Source: DASQQQ01 sp036390995
GTDB lineage: Bacteria; Actinomycetota; UBA4738; HRBIN12
Direction of reading: 5' to 3'
Assembly (NCBI GenBank): GCA_036390995.1
Contig: DASWAT010000111.1
Location: 1-64,000 of the forward strand
DNA: 64,000 bases
Each line of letters opens with the position of its first letter. The stretch's first letter is position 1. This document shows positions 1-8,556 of the stretch, piece after piece. The translations under genes were made by a program, and so were the position numbers. The notes below the pieces were generated by a model that saw only the letters and a list, made by a program, of their open reading frames with translations, was not told the DNA's origin and ran no database searches.

Positions 1-1
1 G

Positions 2-97
2 GGCAAGGCGGGACGCGTGGACGCCGGCGTGAAGGTGGAGCGGCAGCAGTACTCGGAGACGCTGTGGCGCCTCCACCGGATGATCCAGGACCAATAG
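2..97 (+). CDS. C-terminal fragment of an unidentified protein
   Basis: An open frame enters from the left edge and ends at a TAG at 95-97, giving 31 residues with an ending like RLHRMIQDQ. It is charged, with no membrane segment and no recognisable motif. It converges on ftsK with 37 bases between the stops. The family cannot be named from so short a piece, and coding status rests only on the open frame and its sensible placement. Confidence 0.35.
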   Translation, partial: GKAGRVDAGVKVERQQYSETLWRLHRMIQDQ

Positions 98-134
98 GCG
101 TCGACGCGCCGGCCGGCTCGCGCCACGCGATCGG

Positions 135-2345
135 CTAGGACGTGCGGGCCGAGCGGGACTCCTCCCACTCCTCCGAGGTCACCAGCACGTCGCGCGCCTT
201 CGAGCCCAGCGACGGACCGACGATCCCGCGCTCCTCGAGCAGGTCCATCAGCCGGCCGGCCCTGGCGAACCCCACCTTCAGCTTGCGCTGCAGCATCGAC
301 GTGGACCCGAGCTGGGACCGGATCACGAGCTCGGCGGCCTGCTCGAGCAGCTCGTCGTCGCCGCCGAGGTCCTCTTCTCCCTCCACCGGCGGCCTCCCCA
401 GACCTTCGACGTTCGTCGAGTACTCAGGGCCCCGCTGCGCGCGGATCCACTCGGAGATGCCCTGGATCTCCTTCTCGGTCACCCATGCGGCCTGCAGGCG
501 GGTGGGCTTGGAGGCGCTGGAGGGGGCGAACAGCATGTCGCCATGGCCCACGAGTTTCTCGGCGCCGTTCATGTCGAGGATCACGCGCGAGTCGGCCTGG
601 CTCGAGGTCATGAGCGCGATCCGGCTGGGGATGTTCGCCTTGATGAGCCCGGTGACCACGTCGACCGACGGCCGCTGCGTGGCCACGACGAGGTGGATAC
701 CCACCGCGCGCGCCATCTGCGCGATGCGGACGATCGTGTCCTCCACGTCACGCGGAGCGACCATCATGAGGTCGGCGAGCTCGTCGATCACGACGAGGAT
801 GTACGGGAGATCCGTGAAGCTCTCCTCCTGCCCCGGCGGGATGCGAAGCGTCCCAGCCACGAGCCCCTCGCGGTAGCCGTCGATGTCGCGGACACCGACC
901 ATCGCCAGCAGTTCGTACCGGTTCTCCATCTCGCGGACCACCCAGCCGAGGGCCTCGGCGGCGCGCTTGGGGTGCACGATCACCGGCGAGAGCAGGTGCG
1001 GCAGGTCGGCGAAATGGGCCAGCTCCACGCGCTTGGGGTCGACGAGCACCAGCTTCACCTGATCGGGCGGGGTGCGCATGAGGATCGACGTGATGAACGA
1101 GTTGATCAGGCTGGACTTGCCGGCCCCCGTGGCTCCCGCGATGAGCAGGTGCGGCATCCTCGTGAGGTCCACCAGCTGGGCCCGGCCGTGGACATCCTTG
1201 CCGAGCGCCACCGAGAGCGGATGGGGATCGTCCTTCGCGACCTTCGACCGCAGGATGTCGCCGAGCATCACGAAGTCGCGGACCCGGTTCGGCACCTCGA
1301 CACCGATGGCGGACCTGCCGGGGATCGGGGCGATGATGCGGACGTCGGGCGTGGCCAGTGCGTACGCGATGTCGTCGGCGAGCGACAGGACCTTGTTCAC
1401 CTTCGTCCCCGCCTCCACCTCGACCTCGTACAGGGTCACCGTGGGGCCGCGGTGCGCCGCCGGCACCCGGGCGGCCACGCCGAACGTCCGGAACGTGCGC
1501 TCGAGCGCCTCGACGGTGTGCTCCTCGTCCAGGTTCGTGCCGGAGGAGGCCGGCGCCACCCGCAGCAGGTCGAGCGGTGGGAGCTTGTAGACGCCGCTCC
1601 GGGGCGAGGGCGGCTCGACGTGCAGGACGGGCTCGAGCTCCGGTTCTGGTTCGGGCTCCCGCAGGTCGACCACGAGCGGCAGCTCGTCCTCGGTGTCCAG
1701 GCGCCCACGCTCGCGGCGCCGCTCCCGGCGGGACCTCGAAGCCGGCTCCTCCTCCTCGTCCTCCTCCTCCACGTTGGCCGCGGAGAAGAAGTCGTGGACC
1801 CGGATCCAGACCGCCGACAACGGTGTCCCGGTGAAGATCAGGAGGCCGAGCACGGCGAGCCCTCCGCACACGATGCCCGAGCCGACCTTGGACACCGCCT
1901 GGGCGAGCGGCCAGGCCGCGCCCGCTCCGATCACGCCGGCTGCGTCGGCGACCCGCTCGTAGCCGGCGAAGGGGCGGGGGTTCCCGCGCGCGAGCGACAG
2001 GAGCCCAAGGATCCCGACGAGCGCGATGGCGAACCCGATGAACATGCGGACCCGGTCCTCCTCCACGGTGCCGCGAAGCAGCAGCACGCCCCAGTACAGG
2101 GCGAGCACAGGGAAGGTCACCGCGGCGACGCCGACGGCGCCGTGCAGGAGCACCGTGATGCCCCGGCCGACGACGCCCGCCGCGTCGAACCACACCGCCA
2201 GCACGGCGATGAGCGAGAAGACGACCAGCCCGATGCCGACCGCGTCGCGAGCCCAGGGAGCGAGGTGTTGCCGGACGGGCGTCCGGGCGCGGGTGCGCGA
2301 GCGGCCGCGCCGTTTCGCGGCCGCGCGGCGCCTGCTCTTCCCCAT
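135..2345 (-). CDS. ftsK: DNA translocase FtsK/SpoIIIE
   Basis: Septum-anchored ATPase that pumps chromosomal DNA during division. 736 residues from the ATG at 2345. A basic N-terminus is followed by several hydrophobic segments (about residues 30-180), then an acidic Glu-rich linker (about 195-250), then the RecA-like motor with Walker A GATGAGKSS near residue 400 and Walker B LVVIDELADLMM near 515-525. The C-terminus has a winged-helix (gamma) domain of the type that reads polar DNA motifs. It is shorter than E. coli FtsK because the linker is short, which is usual for Gram-positives. The start overlaps the RNase J stop by one base (TGATG); a GTG one codon upstream is also possible. The family is clear. 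Confidence 0.96.
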   Translation of the reverse strand: MGKSRRRAAAKRRGRSRTRARTPVRQHLAPWARDAVGIGLVVFSLIAVLAVWFDAAGVVGRGITVLLHGAVGVAAVTFPVLALYWGVLLLRGTVEEDRVRMFIGFAIALVGILGLLSLARGNPRPFAGYERVADAAGVIGAGAAWPLAQAVSKVGSGIVCGGLAVLGLLIFTGTPLSAVWIRVHDFFSAANVEEEDEEEEPASRSRRERRRERGRLDTEDELPLVVDLREPEPEPELEPVLHVEPPSPRSGVYKLPPLDLLRVAPASSGTNLDEEHTVEALERTFRTFGVAARVPAAHRGPTVTLYEVEVEAGTKVNKVLSLADDIAYALATPDVRIIAPIPGRSAIGVEVPNRVRDFVMLGDILRSKVAKDDPHPLSVALGKDVHGRAQLVDLTRMPHLLIAGATGAGKSSLINSFITSILMRTPPDQVKLVLVDPKRVELAHFADLPHLLSPVIVHPKRAAEALGWVVREMENRYELLAMVGVRDIDGYREGLVAGTLRIPPGQEESFTDLPYILVVIDELADLMMVAPRDVEDTIVRIAQMARAVGIHLVVATQRPSVDVVTGLIKANIPSRIALMTSSQADSRVILDMNGAEKLVGHGDMLFAPSSASKPTRLQAAWVTEKEIQGISEWIRAQRGPEYSTNVEGLGRPPVEGEEDLGGDDELLEQAAELVIRSQLGSTSMLQRKLKVGFARAGRLMDLLEERGIVGPSLGSKARDVLVTSEEWEESRSARTS

Positions 2346-4045
2346 CACACCTCCAAGATCACCGGCAGGATCACCGGCTTGCGCTGGGTCACCTCGTAGA
2401 AGTACCGACCCAGCGTCCGCCGGATGTTCTGCTCGAGGACGCCGCGATCGATCACCTCCGACGCGGCGCTCTCCTTCAGCGAAAGCATGACGCGTTCGCG
2501 CGCCTCTTCAAGGATGTCGCCTGCCAGATCGTCGAACACGAAGCCGCGGTTCACGATGTCGGGCCCGGCCACCACCTCGCCGTGATGCGCGTCGATGGCC
2601 ACGACCACAACGACCACGCCCTCGCCGGAGAGCTTGCGGCGGTCCCGCAGGACCACCTCGCCCACATCGCCGATGCCGAGGCCGTCGACGAACGTCATCC
2701 CAGCCGGGACCCGACCCAGGATCCGGACCTGCTCCCCCACCTCGACCACGTCCCCGTCCTCGCACACGAGCACGTGGTCCGGCCGGATCCCCACCTCGGT
2801 GGCGAGCTTCGCGTGGTGCGCGAGGTGCCGGCGCTCACCGTGGACGGGGATGAACCAGCGGGGCCGGACGAGCGAGAGCATCAGCCGCAGCTCCTCCTGG
2901 GCGGCGTGCCCCGAGGCGTGCACGGGCGCCGCCGGTAGGTGGTAGACGTCGGCGCCCGTCCGATACAGGCCATCGATCACCCGGTGGATCGCCGGCTCGT
3001 TGCCCGGGATCAGGCTGGACGAGAGCACCACCGTGTCGCTCGCGTCGAGCTTCACCCACTTGTGCTCGCGCGCCGCCATGAGCGAGAGCGCGGACAGCGG
3101 TTCGCCCTGGCTGCCGGTGCAGATCACGACCACCCGAGAGGGGTCCATCTCCTCGACCTGCTCGATCAGGATGACGTCCTCGTCGGGGACGGTGAGGATC
3201 CCCAGGCGCCGTGCCGCATCCACGCTCTGGTGCATCGAGCGGCCCAGGAACGCCACGACGCGCTCGTTCGCGCGGGCCGCGTTCACGACCTGTTGGATCC
3301 GATGGATGTGGCTGGAGAAGCACGCGACCACCACGAGCGCCGGGGCCCGGGCCACGATGTCCTGCAGCACCGGGCCCACGCTCCTCTCGCTCTTCGTGAA
3401 CCCGGCCTCCTCGGCGTTCGTAGAGTCCGACAGGAGCAGGTGCACGCCGCGACCCGCCTCCTCGGCCAGCGCGTGGAGGTCCGTGGGCCGGCCGTCGAGC
3501 GGCGTCTGGTCGATCTTGAAGTCCCCCGTGTGCAAGATCGCGCCGAACGGCGTGTCGACGGCCACGGCCATGCCGTCGGGGATCGAGTGGGTGACGCGCA
3601 TGAACCGCATCGAGAACGGCCCTGCCACGGCGGCCTCGCCGGGCACCACCTGGCGGAACTCGGCGCGGTCGCGGACGCCGTGCTCCTCGAGCTTGCCCTC
3701 GAGCAGGGCCAGGGTGAAGGGTGTCCCGTAGACCGGCAGGGCTCGCTCGAACTCGCGGAGCAGGTACGGCATGGCCCCGATGTGGTCCTCGTGCCCGTGG
3801 GTGAGCACGATCGCCTCGACACGGTCCCGTTGGTCACGGACGTACTCGAAGTCCGGTAGCACCAGGTCGATCCCCGGCATCTCGGCGTGCGGGAACGAGA
3901 GCCCCACGTCGAGGATCAGGAGTCGGTCGGCCAGCTCGATGCAGGCCATGTTCCGACCGACCTCGCCCACGCCGCCGAGGAAGACGACGCGCGCCGGCCC
4001 GTCCCCCGCGGCGGGCGGGGGGACCGGCTTACCGGAGGCCGGCAT
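2345..4045 (-). CDS. rnj: Ribonuclease J
   Basis: Metallo-beta-lactamase/beta-CASP ribonuclease with endonuclease and 5'-3' exonuclease roles in mRNA decay and rRNA maturation. 566 residues, normal for RNase J. The zinc motif HGHEDH is at residues 83-88. Further family signs are HTGDFK, a DSTNAE stretch, a CTGSQGEP stretch and the C-terminal PVHGERRH region. The gene overlaps the end of dapA by 17 bases and ends one base into the ftsK start, so the three are probably one transcript. The ATG at 4045 gives a Pro/Ala-rich leader before the conserved VVFLGGVGEVG. The assignment is firm. Confidence 0.95.
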   Translation of the reverse strand: MPASGKPVPPPAAGDGPARVVFLGGVGEVGRNMACIELADRLLILDVGLSFPHAEMPGIDLVLPDFEYVRDQRDRVEAIVLTHGHEDHIGAMPYLLREFERALPVYGTPFTLALLEGKLEEHGVRDRAEFRQVVPGEAAVAGPFSMRFMRVTHSIPDGMAVAVDTPFGAILHTGDFKIDQTPLDGRPTDLHALAEEAGRGVHLLLSDSTNAEEAGFTKSERSVGPVLQDIVARAPALVVVACFSSHIHRIQQVVNAARANERVVAFLGRSMHQSVDAARRLGILTVPDEDVILIEQVEEMDPSRVVVICTGSQGEPLSALSLMAAREHKWVKLDASDTVVLSSSLIPGNEPAIHRVIDGLYRTGADVYHLPAAPVHASGHAAQEELRLMLSLVRPRWFIPVHGERRHLAHHAKLATEVGIRPDHVLVCEDGDVVEVGEQVRILGRVPAGMTFVDGLGIGDVGEVVLRDRRKLSGEGVVVVVVAIDAHHGEVVAGPDIVNRGFVFDDLAGDILEEARERVMLSLKESAASEVIDRGVLEQNIRRTLGRYFYEVTQRKPVILPVILEV

Positions 4046-4913
4046 CCACGAGCGCCTTCTCGATCCGGGTCCGCTCCTCGGCGGTCGCCGGGACCAGCGG
4101 CAGGCGCGGCGGCCCCGCCGGCAAGCCGAGGATCTGCAGCGCGGTCTTCACGGGGATCGGGTTCGTGGTGATGAACAGCGTGTTGACGAGCGGCGTGAGC
4201 TCCTCGTGGACCTTCCGGGCCGCCGCGATGTCGCCCGAGGAGACGAGGTCGGTGAGCTGGTGCACGCGTTCCCCGATGATGTTCGAAGCCACCGAGACCA
4301 CGCCGACCGCCCCCAAGCACATGTAGCCGAAGGTGGCCCAGTCGTCGCCGGAGTAGACCTCGAAGTCGGCCGGCGCCTCGCTGATCAGCCGCGAGATGGC
4401 CTGGAAGTCGCCGGTCGAGTCCTTCACGCCGACGATGTTCGGGACCGTCGCCATCCGCAGGAGCGTGTCGTGCTCGATCCGGGTGGCCGTCCGGCCCGGG
4501 ATGTTGTAGGCCACGATCGGCAGGTCGACGGCGTTCGCCACGCGGGTGAAGTGCTCGAGCAGGCCTCGCTGGGGCGGCTTGTTGTAGTACGGCGTGACGA
4601 GCAGCAGCCCGTCGGCGCCGAGCCGCTCGGCCTCGCGGGAGAGCTCGATCGTCTCCACCGTGTTGTACGTGCCGGTGCCACACATCACCTTGCCGCCTCC
4701 GTCGGCGGCCTCGATCACGGCGCGGAACAGGTCCACCTTCTCGCGATGGCTGAGGGTGGGCGCCTCTCCGGTGGAACCGGCGACGACCAGCGTGTCCGTG
4801 CCGTGCTCGAGCAGGTGGCGTGCGAGAAGCTGCGCGCCGTCCAGATCCAGCGTGTGATCGTCCCGGAACGGCGTGACCATGGCGGTGGCGACCGCCCCGA
4901 ACCTACCGGCCAT
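4029..4913 (-). CDS. dapA: 4-hydroxy-tetrahydrodipicolinate synthase
   Basis: Condenses pyruvate with aspartate semialdehyde in the DAP/lysine pathway. 294 residues from the ATG at 4913, which has GGAGGA just upstream. A longer reading to 5045 lacks support. The AGSTGE loop is near residue 45-50, Tyr136 sits in YNIPGRT, and the Schiff-base Lys164 is in GVKDSTGDF, matching E. coli Tyr133 and Lys161. It is the first gene of a dapA-rnj-ftsK unit. A TTGTGC-17-TAGATT promoter lies about 120 bases upstream. The pathway partner dapB is at 9.3-10.1 kb in this window. Confidence 0.96.
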   Translation of the reverse strand: MAGRFGAVATAMVTPFRDDHTLDLDGAQLLARHLLEHGTDTLVVAGSTGEAPTLSHREKVDLFRAVIEAADGGGKVMCGTGTYNTVETIELSREAERLGADGLLLVTPYYNKPPQRGLLEHFTRVANAVDLPIVAYNIPGRTATRIEHDTLLRMATVPNIVGVKDSTGDFQAISRLISEAPADFEVYSGDDWATFGYMCLGAVGVVSVASNIIGERVHQLTDLVSSGDIAAARKVHEELTPLVNTLFITTNPIPVKTALQILGLPAGPPRLPLVPATAEERTRIEKALVDAGLR

Positions 4914-5035
4914 GCTTCCTCCTTGCGTGCCGGGTGCGGCGGGAAACGGTAGCCCCCACACGTCGGGCCGGGCGGTCGGGCCCCGCTCAGGCGTCCTGGC
5001 TTGCACCGGCCGCCCTGCCCCACGCTTGGCCTCGG

Positions 5036-5064
5036 AATCTACCACCGTTCCACGCGTCGCACAA
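5036..5064 (-). promoter_or_regulatory. Predicted dapA promoter
   Basis: On the minus strand TTGTGC (5064-5059) and TAGATT (5041-5036) are separated by exactly 17 bases. The start would lie near 5029, giving a leader of about 115 bases before dapA. Two tandem 9-mers abut the upstream edge of the -35 box. This is motif evidence only. Confidence 0.5.
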
Positions 5065-5082
5065 GAGTCACACGAGTCACAT
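5065..5082. repeat. Two tandem 9-mers beside the dapA -35 box
   Basis: GAGTCACAC at 5065-5073 is followed directly by GAGTCACAT at 5074-5082. More degenerate copies may flank them (GTCGCACAA before, GTTGCACGT after). They touch the predicted -35 element of dapA and lie about 100 bases from the divergent adenosyltransferase gene, a usual place for a regulator site. No regulator can be named. Confidence 0.4.
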
Positions 5083-5169
5083 GTTGCACGTGGCGTTCGG
5101 GTTGCTCCAGCACCTCCTGTGGTCCATGTGCCCAGAGAGAGGTCGGACGGCGGGCGTCGACCTCCCGGC

Positions 5170-5175
5170 TATCCT
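5170..5175 (+). promoter_or_regulatory. -10 box TATCCT, probable leaderless start
   Basis: TATCCT ends six bases before the ATG at 5182, so transcription would begin at or next to the start codon. There is no ribosome binding site in front of this gene. The same arrangement recurs at other first genes in the window. Confidence 0.45.
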
Positions 5176-5181
5176 AGCGAG

Positions 5182-5733
5182 ATGGCGCGGATCTACACGA
5201 AGACCGGCGACGACGGAACCACCGGCCTGCTGTACGGGGGGCGGATCTCGAAGGCGAACCCCGCGGCCGAGGCGTACGGGACCACCGACGAGGCGGTCGC
5301 CGCGCTCGGCGTAGCCCGGGCGCTCGCGCAGGATGCCGAGCTGCGTGAGGAGCTCCTCGGCCTGCAGCGCTCGCTGTTCGTCGTCGGGGCCGATCTGGCG
5401 ACGAACCCGAAGGAGCGCTCCAAGCTGGAGCCGGGCGTCTCGCTCGCGACCGCGGAGATGGTGAACAGGCTCGAGCGGCGGATCGACCAGGTCGTGGCCG
5501 AGCACCCGCTCCCGAACGCCTTCGTCGTGCCAGGCGCGAACCCGGTCTCGGCAGCGCTCGACGTTGCGCGCAGCATCGTGCGCCGCGCCGAGCGCCGCGT
5601 GGTCGAGCTCCACGACGCCGGCGCCGAGGTGAACACCGAGGTCCTGCGGTACATGAACCGCCTGTCGGATCTGTTGTTCGTGATGGCGAGGTGGCAGGCG
5701 GGCGGATCCGAGTCGGCCAGCAGGGCGGAGTAG
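5182..5733 (+). CDS. Cob(I)alamin adenosyltransferase, PduO type
   Basis: Transfers the adenosyl group of ATP to cob(I)alamin to form coenzyme B12. 183 residues, the normal single-domain PduO size. The N-terminal ATP-binding signature MARIYTKTGDDGTTGLLYGG is intact, and the C-terminal helix has the family's RRAERRVV and NRLSDLLFVMAR stretches. The ATG at 5182 is chosen because the signature begins there; an upstream extension to 4873 is not conserved-looking. It stands alone and divergent from dapA. No other cobalamin gene is in the window, so it may serve B12 salvage. Confidence 0.94.
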   Translation: MARIYTKTGDDGTTGLLYGGRISKANPAAEAYGTTDEAVAALGVARALAQDAELREELLGLQRSLFVVGADLATNPKERSKLEPGVSLATAEMVNRLERRIDQVVAEHPLPNAFVVPGANPVSAALDVARSIVRRAERRVVELHDAGAEVNTEVLRYMNRLSDLLFVMARWQAGGSESASRAE

Positions 5734-5739
5734 CCCCCG

Positions 5740-6204
5740 CTACTGGCGGACGAAGGCCCCGTAGTTGTCGGGGCCGATCATGAGGACCACCAGGCCGATG
5801 TTCTTGTCCTCGAGCCCGCTGAAGGACACGTGGAAGGTCCCCGTCTGGCCGTCGGGGACCGGCCCCGGCGCGTCCACCGTGCCGTCGATGCGCTTGCCGT
5901 CGCGCGCGTCGAGGATGTAGAAGCCGGGCGGCGAGAGCTCGCGCCCGGTGGCGTTCTGGATCGTGAGCGTGCCCTTGTCGCCCTCGAGCTGGAGCGTGGC
6001 CGAAAGACCGGCGTTCGCGTAGTGGTAGATGATCGCGCCGGGCGGCCCCGTAACCGTCGCCACGGGACTCTGGCTCGACGTGGCCGGAGGCGTCGACGAG
6101 GCATCGCCTCCGGTCCCCGAGCTCGTGCACGCTGCAGCGGCGAGCGATACGACGAACAAGACCGTGGCGGCCCGAAGGGTAGGCTTCATGCGGTGGGGCA
6201 TCAT
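5740..6204 (-). CDS. Small lipoprotein, function unknown
   Basis: 154 residues with a signal peptide ending in a lipobox (LAAAAC, Cys near residue 26), then a Ser/Thr/Pro linker and a compact beta-rich domain with a GPPGAIIYHYANAG stretch. It should be anchored on the outer face of the membrane. I do not recognise the family; the domain looks like a small extracellular Ig- or cupredoxin-like fold without clear metal ligands. Starts at 6204, 6201 or 6189 are all ATG; the first follows a G-rich stretch. It converges on the adenosyltransferase gene with 6 bases between. Confidence 0.7.
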   Translation of the reverse strand: MMPHRMKPTLRAATVLFVVSLAAAACTSSGTGGDASSTPPATSSQSPVATVTGPPGAIIYHYANAGLSATLQLEGDKGTLTIQNATGRELSPPGFYILDARDGKRIDGTVDAPGPVPDGQTGTFHVSFSGLEDKNIGLVVLMIGPDNYGAFVRQ

Positions 6205-6236
6205 ACGAGAAGGCCCCCCGGAAGGACCTTCCGCAG

Positions 6237-6686
6237 GTGAGAGCGCTCGAGATCCGCCGACACGCGAAGCGGCAGCCCGACGTGGATCGCCTCTCCGCGC
6301 GGGGCCGGGCCCAGGCCCAGGAGGTCGGGCGGACGCTGGCGGGCGGCTACGCCGTCGTGTACGTCTCGCCGGCGGAGCGGGCGGCCGAGACCGTGGCGTG
6401 GTTCCTCCGTGGGCTCGGAGAGCAGCTCCCACCCCAGGGCGTGGTCCCCGGGCTCGCCGGCCGGGGCACCGACGACTCCCCCCGGGAGCTCGGAGCCGTG
6501 CTCCGGGACCTCCTGCACCGCGTCCCCGAAGGTGAGCGTGGTCTGGCCGTCGGCCACACACCGCTGATCGAGAAGGCCGTCCTCGGCCTGACCGGTCGCG
6601 AGATCGCACCGCTCGCCGAGTGCGAGGGCGTCCTCCTCTCCGAAGAAGACGCCCACCTGGTCATCGAGGAGCTGCGGCTTCCCTGA
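6237..6686 (+). CDS. SixA-like phosphohistidine phosphatase
   Basis: 149-residue histidine phosphatase of the SixA size class. The catalytic RHAKR motif is at the N-terminus and the second histidine is in LAVGHTP. SixA-type enzymes remove phosphate from phosphohistidine, but many homologues have untested substrates. Start is GTG at 6237, ten bases after GGAAGGA. The LysE-type exporter begins two bases after the stop, so the two are probably co-transcribed. The family is clear; the substrate is not. Confidence 0.85.
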   Translation: MRALEIRRHAKRQPDVDRLSARGRAQAQEVGRTLAGGYAVVYVSPAERAAETVAWFLRGLGEQLPPQGVVPGLAGRGTDDSPRELGAVLRDLLHRVPEGERGLAVGHTPLIEKAVLGLTGREIAPLAECEGVLLSEEDAHLVIEELRLP

Positions 6687-6687
6687 C

Positions 6688-7305
6688 GTGAGCCTCGACC
6701 TGTCGCACCCGGCGGCCGCGCTCGGCCTGGGGATCGCGCTCGGCGCCTCCCCCGGCCCGGTGCAACTGCTGCTGTTCTCGGAGGCCTCCCGCGGGGGGAT
6801 CGGCCGGGGGTTACGGGCGATGGCCGGCGCGAACACGACGTTCGGCGCGATGCTCGTCCTTCTCGCGGGGGGGATGGCGTCGGCGGAGCCGGGCGACGCC
6901 TTCCTGCGCGTCGTTCGGCTGGTCGGAGGCGCGTTCCTGGTGTGGCTGGCCATCGACGCGTTCCGCGAGAACCGGCGCCCGTCCGCCACCGACGGCGCGG
7001 CTCGAGGCCGGCATCCCTCGATCCGGGGCGTGGTCGCCGTGGTGCTGAACCCCGGTGTGTACGTGTTCCTGGCCACCACGGGAGCCGCCGTCGCCGCCGA
7101 TGCCGCGCGCGATGGCGGGCGCGGCCTGGCCCTGCTGACCGTGGCGGCGTTGCTCCTGGGCGTCTCCACGATGGACACGGGCATGGTGCTGCTGGGCAGC
7201 GGCGCCCACCGCGTGAGCGATCGGGGGCTGAGGATCCTCAGCGACGTGCTCGCCGTAGGTCTCGGCGCGCTGGGGGTCTGGCTCGTCGTCCAGGGCCTGG
7301 CCTGA
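6688..7305 (+). CDS. LysE/RhtB family exporter
   Basis: 205-residue inner-membrane protein with about six hydrophobic helices and the early glycine-rich signature LGASPGPVQLLL seen in LysE/RhtB amino-acid exporters. GTG start immediately after the phosphatase stop. It converges on the Eis-like gene with 26 bases between. The substrate cannot be read from sequence; amino acids or small metabolites are the family norm. Confidence 0.8.
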   Translation: MSLDLSHPAAALGLGIALGASPGPVQLLLFSEASRGGIGRGLRAMAGANTTFGAMLVLLAGGMASAEPGDAFLRVVRLVGGAFLVWLAIDAFRENRRPSATDGAARGRHPSIRGVVAVVLNPGVYVFLATTGAAVAADAARDGGRGLALLTVAALLLGVSTMDTGMVLLGSGAHRVSDRGLRILSDVLAVGLGALGVWLVVQGLA

Positions 7306-7331
7306 GCGCCGCCGACCGGTCCCGGCTCCGC

Positions 7332-8543
7332 TCAGAAGATGAACGAGCACCACGGCGCCGGGTCCCAGCCGAACATCGCGTCGGCGCGAGCCAGGGCGCC
7401 GGTGCGGACCTCGTCCACCCGACCGGCCCGGGAGAGCTGCCGGAACCCCATCCCGCCCAGGTAGCACGCCCCGAGCTCGTTCACGGTCAGGGCCAGGTCG
7501 GGCTCGGCGTCGGTGCGGCGGCAGGCCGCGCCGTCGGGCCCGCCCTCGACCTCGTACCGACCCTCGTTCCACGGACAGAACGGATCGGCCACCTCGAGCA
7601 CGAGGCGCCCCGTCGCGGCGTACCGCCTGGCCTCGAGCGCCCCAGGCACGTCCACGAGCCGGACCCACAGGCCGTCGCCGAGGCGCAGCCGGAGGCGGTC
7701 GGGTTCGCGGAGCAGGTGCAGCAACGGCTCGTCGAGCGGGCGGTTCCAGGACGTGATCCGGTCCATGAGGTCGACGTCGAACAGGTACCGCCACAGCTCC
7801 GCGTACGCCTGCGGCGTCAGGGCCTGGAGGTCCTCCACCTCCAGGACGTTGCGCCGTTCCTCGTGCCAGTCGTGCTTCACGTGGTAGACGGCGTAGCCGT
7901 CGATCTCGTCTTCCGACCCGTGAACAGCGAAGAAGAGCTTCCGGTCCTCACCGTGGTGCATCTCATCGAACCGGTAGGCGAACCACGCGGGGGCGAGATC
8001 GACCATGCCGGGACGCTCCCTGCGCGCACGATCGTAGATGGGCCGGAACCGCTCCAAGGCCGTTCCCCGGTCCAGCAGGCGGACCCGCCCCGAGGGCCGG
8101 TACTCGCGGACGTACGCCGTCCGCTCCCGCTCGATGTCGATCAAGCACCGGTACGAGGCCATCGCGTACCCGAAGCGCCCGTAGATCGCTCCCTCCGACG
8201 CGTACAGGGCCGCCACCGGCTCGCCGGCCGCGTGCACGTCGTCGAGCTGCCGGCGCATGAGTGCCGAGTTGATCCCGCGCCGGCGGTGCGTCGGCTTCAC
8301 CCCCACCCCCGTGACGCCGGCCGTCCGGGTCTCCCCGCCGGGGACGGTCATCGTGAACGAGACGGCGGCTGCGCCCCCGACCATCTCGCCGCCGTCGAAG
8401 GCTGCGAGGCATCGGTCGACCTCGGCCACCGCTCGTTCGCGCTCGACCTCCGCGGGGCGCAGATGCGAACCGAACGCCGTCTCCAGCGTGCGGCAGTACG
8501 TCTCGAACTCGGCGGGCGCGATCGATCGGATCTGCAGGTCCAT
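7332..8543 (-). CDS. Eis-family GNAT N-acetyltransferase
   Basis: 403 residues, the size of mycobacterial Eis (enhanced intracellular survival). It has an N-terminal GNAT domain with the acetyl-CoA loop GVKPTHRRRGINSALM (about residues 85-100), a second degenerate GNAT domain and a C-terminal sterol-carrier-like domain. A conserved Tyr lies in YGRFGYAMASY, and the protein ends in Phe (SFIF). In Eis the C-terminal Phe carboxylate acts as base and a Tyr near 126 as acid, so both are preserved. Eis enzymes acetylate aminoglycosides and other amines; the natural substrate here is unknown. Confidence 0.85.
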   Translation of the reverse strand: MDLQIRSIAPAEFETYCRTLETAFGSHLRPAEVERERAVAEVDRCLAAFDGGEMVGGAAAVSFTMTVPGGETRTAGVTGVGVKPTHRRRGINSALMRRQLDDVHAAGEPVAALYASEGAIYGRFGYAMASYRCLIDIERERTAYVREYRPSGRVRLLDRGTALERFRPIYDRARRERPGMVDLAPAWFAYRFDEMHHGEDRKLFFAVHGSEDEIDGYAVYHVKHDWHEERRNVLEVEDLQALTPQAYAELWRYLFDVDLMDRITSWNRPLDEPLLHLLREPDRLRLRLGDGLWVRLVDVPGALEARRYAATGRLVLEVADPFCPWNEGRYEVEGGPDGAACRRTDAEPDLALTVNELGACYLGGMGFRQLSRAGRVDEVRTGALARADAMFGWDPAPWCSFIF

Positions 8544-8556
8544 GCGCCCCGCAAGC

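Noticed and set aside
4914..5181. Cobalamin or lysine riboswitch between dapA and the adenosyltransferase gene
   Set aside because: The gap is too short for a lysine riboswitch and lacks the conserved B12 box; the adenosyltransferase seems to be leaderless.
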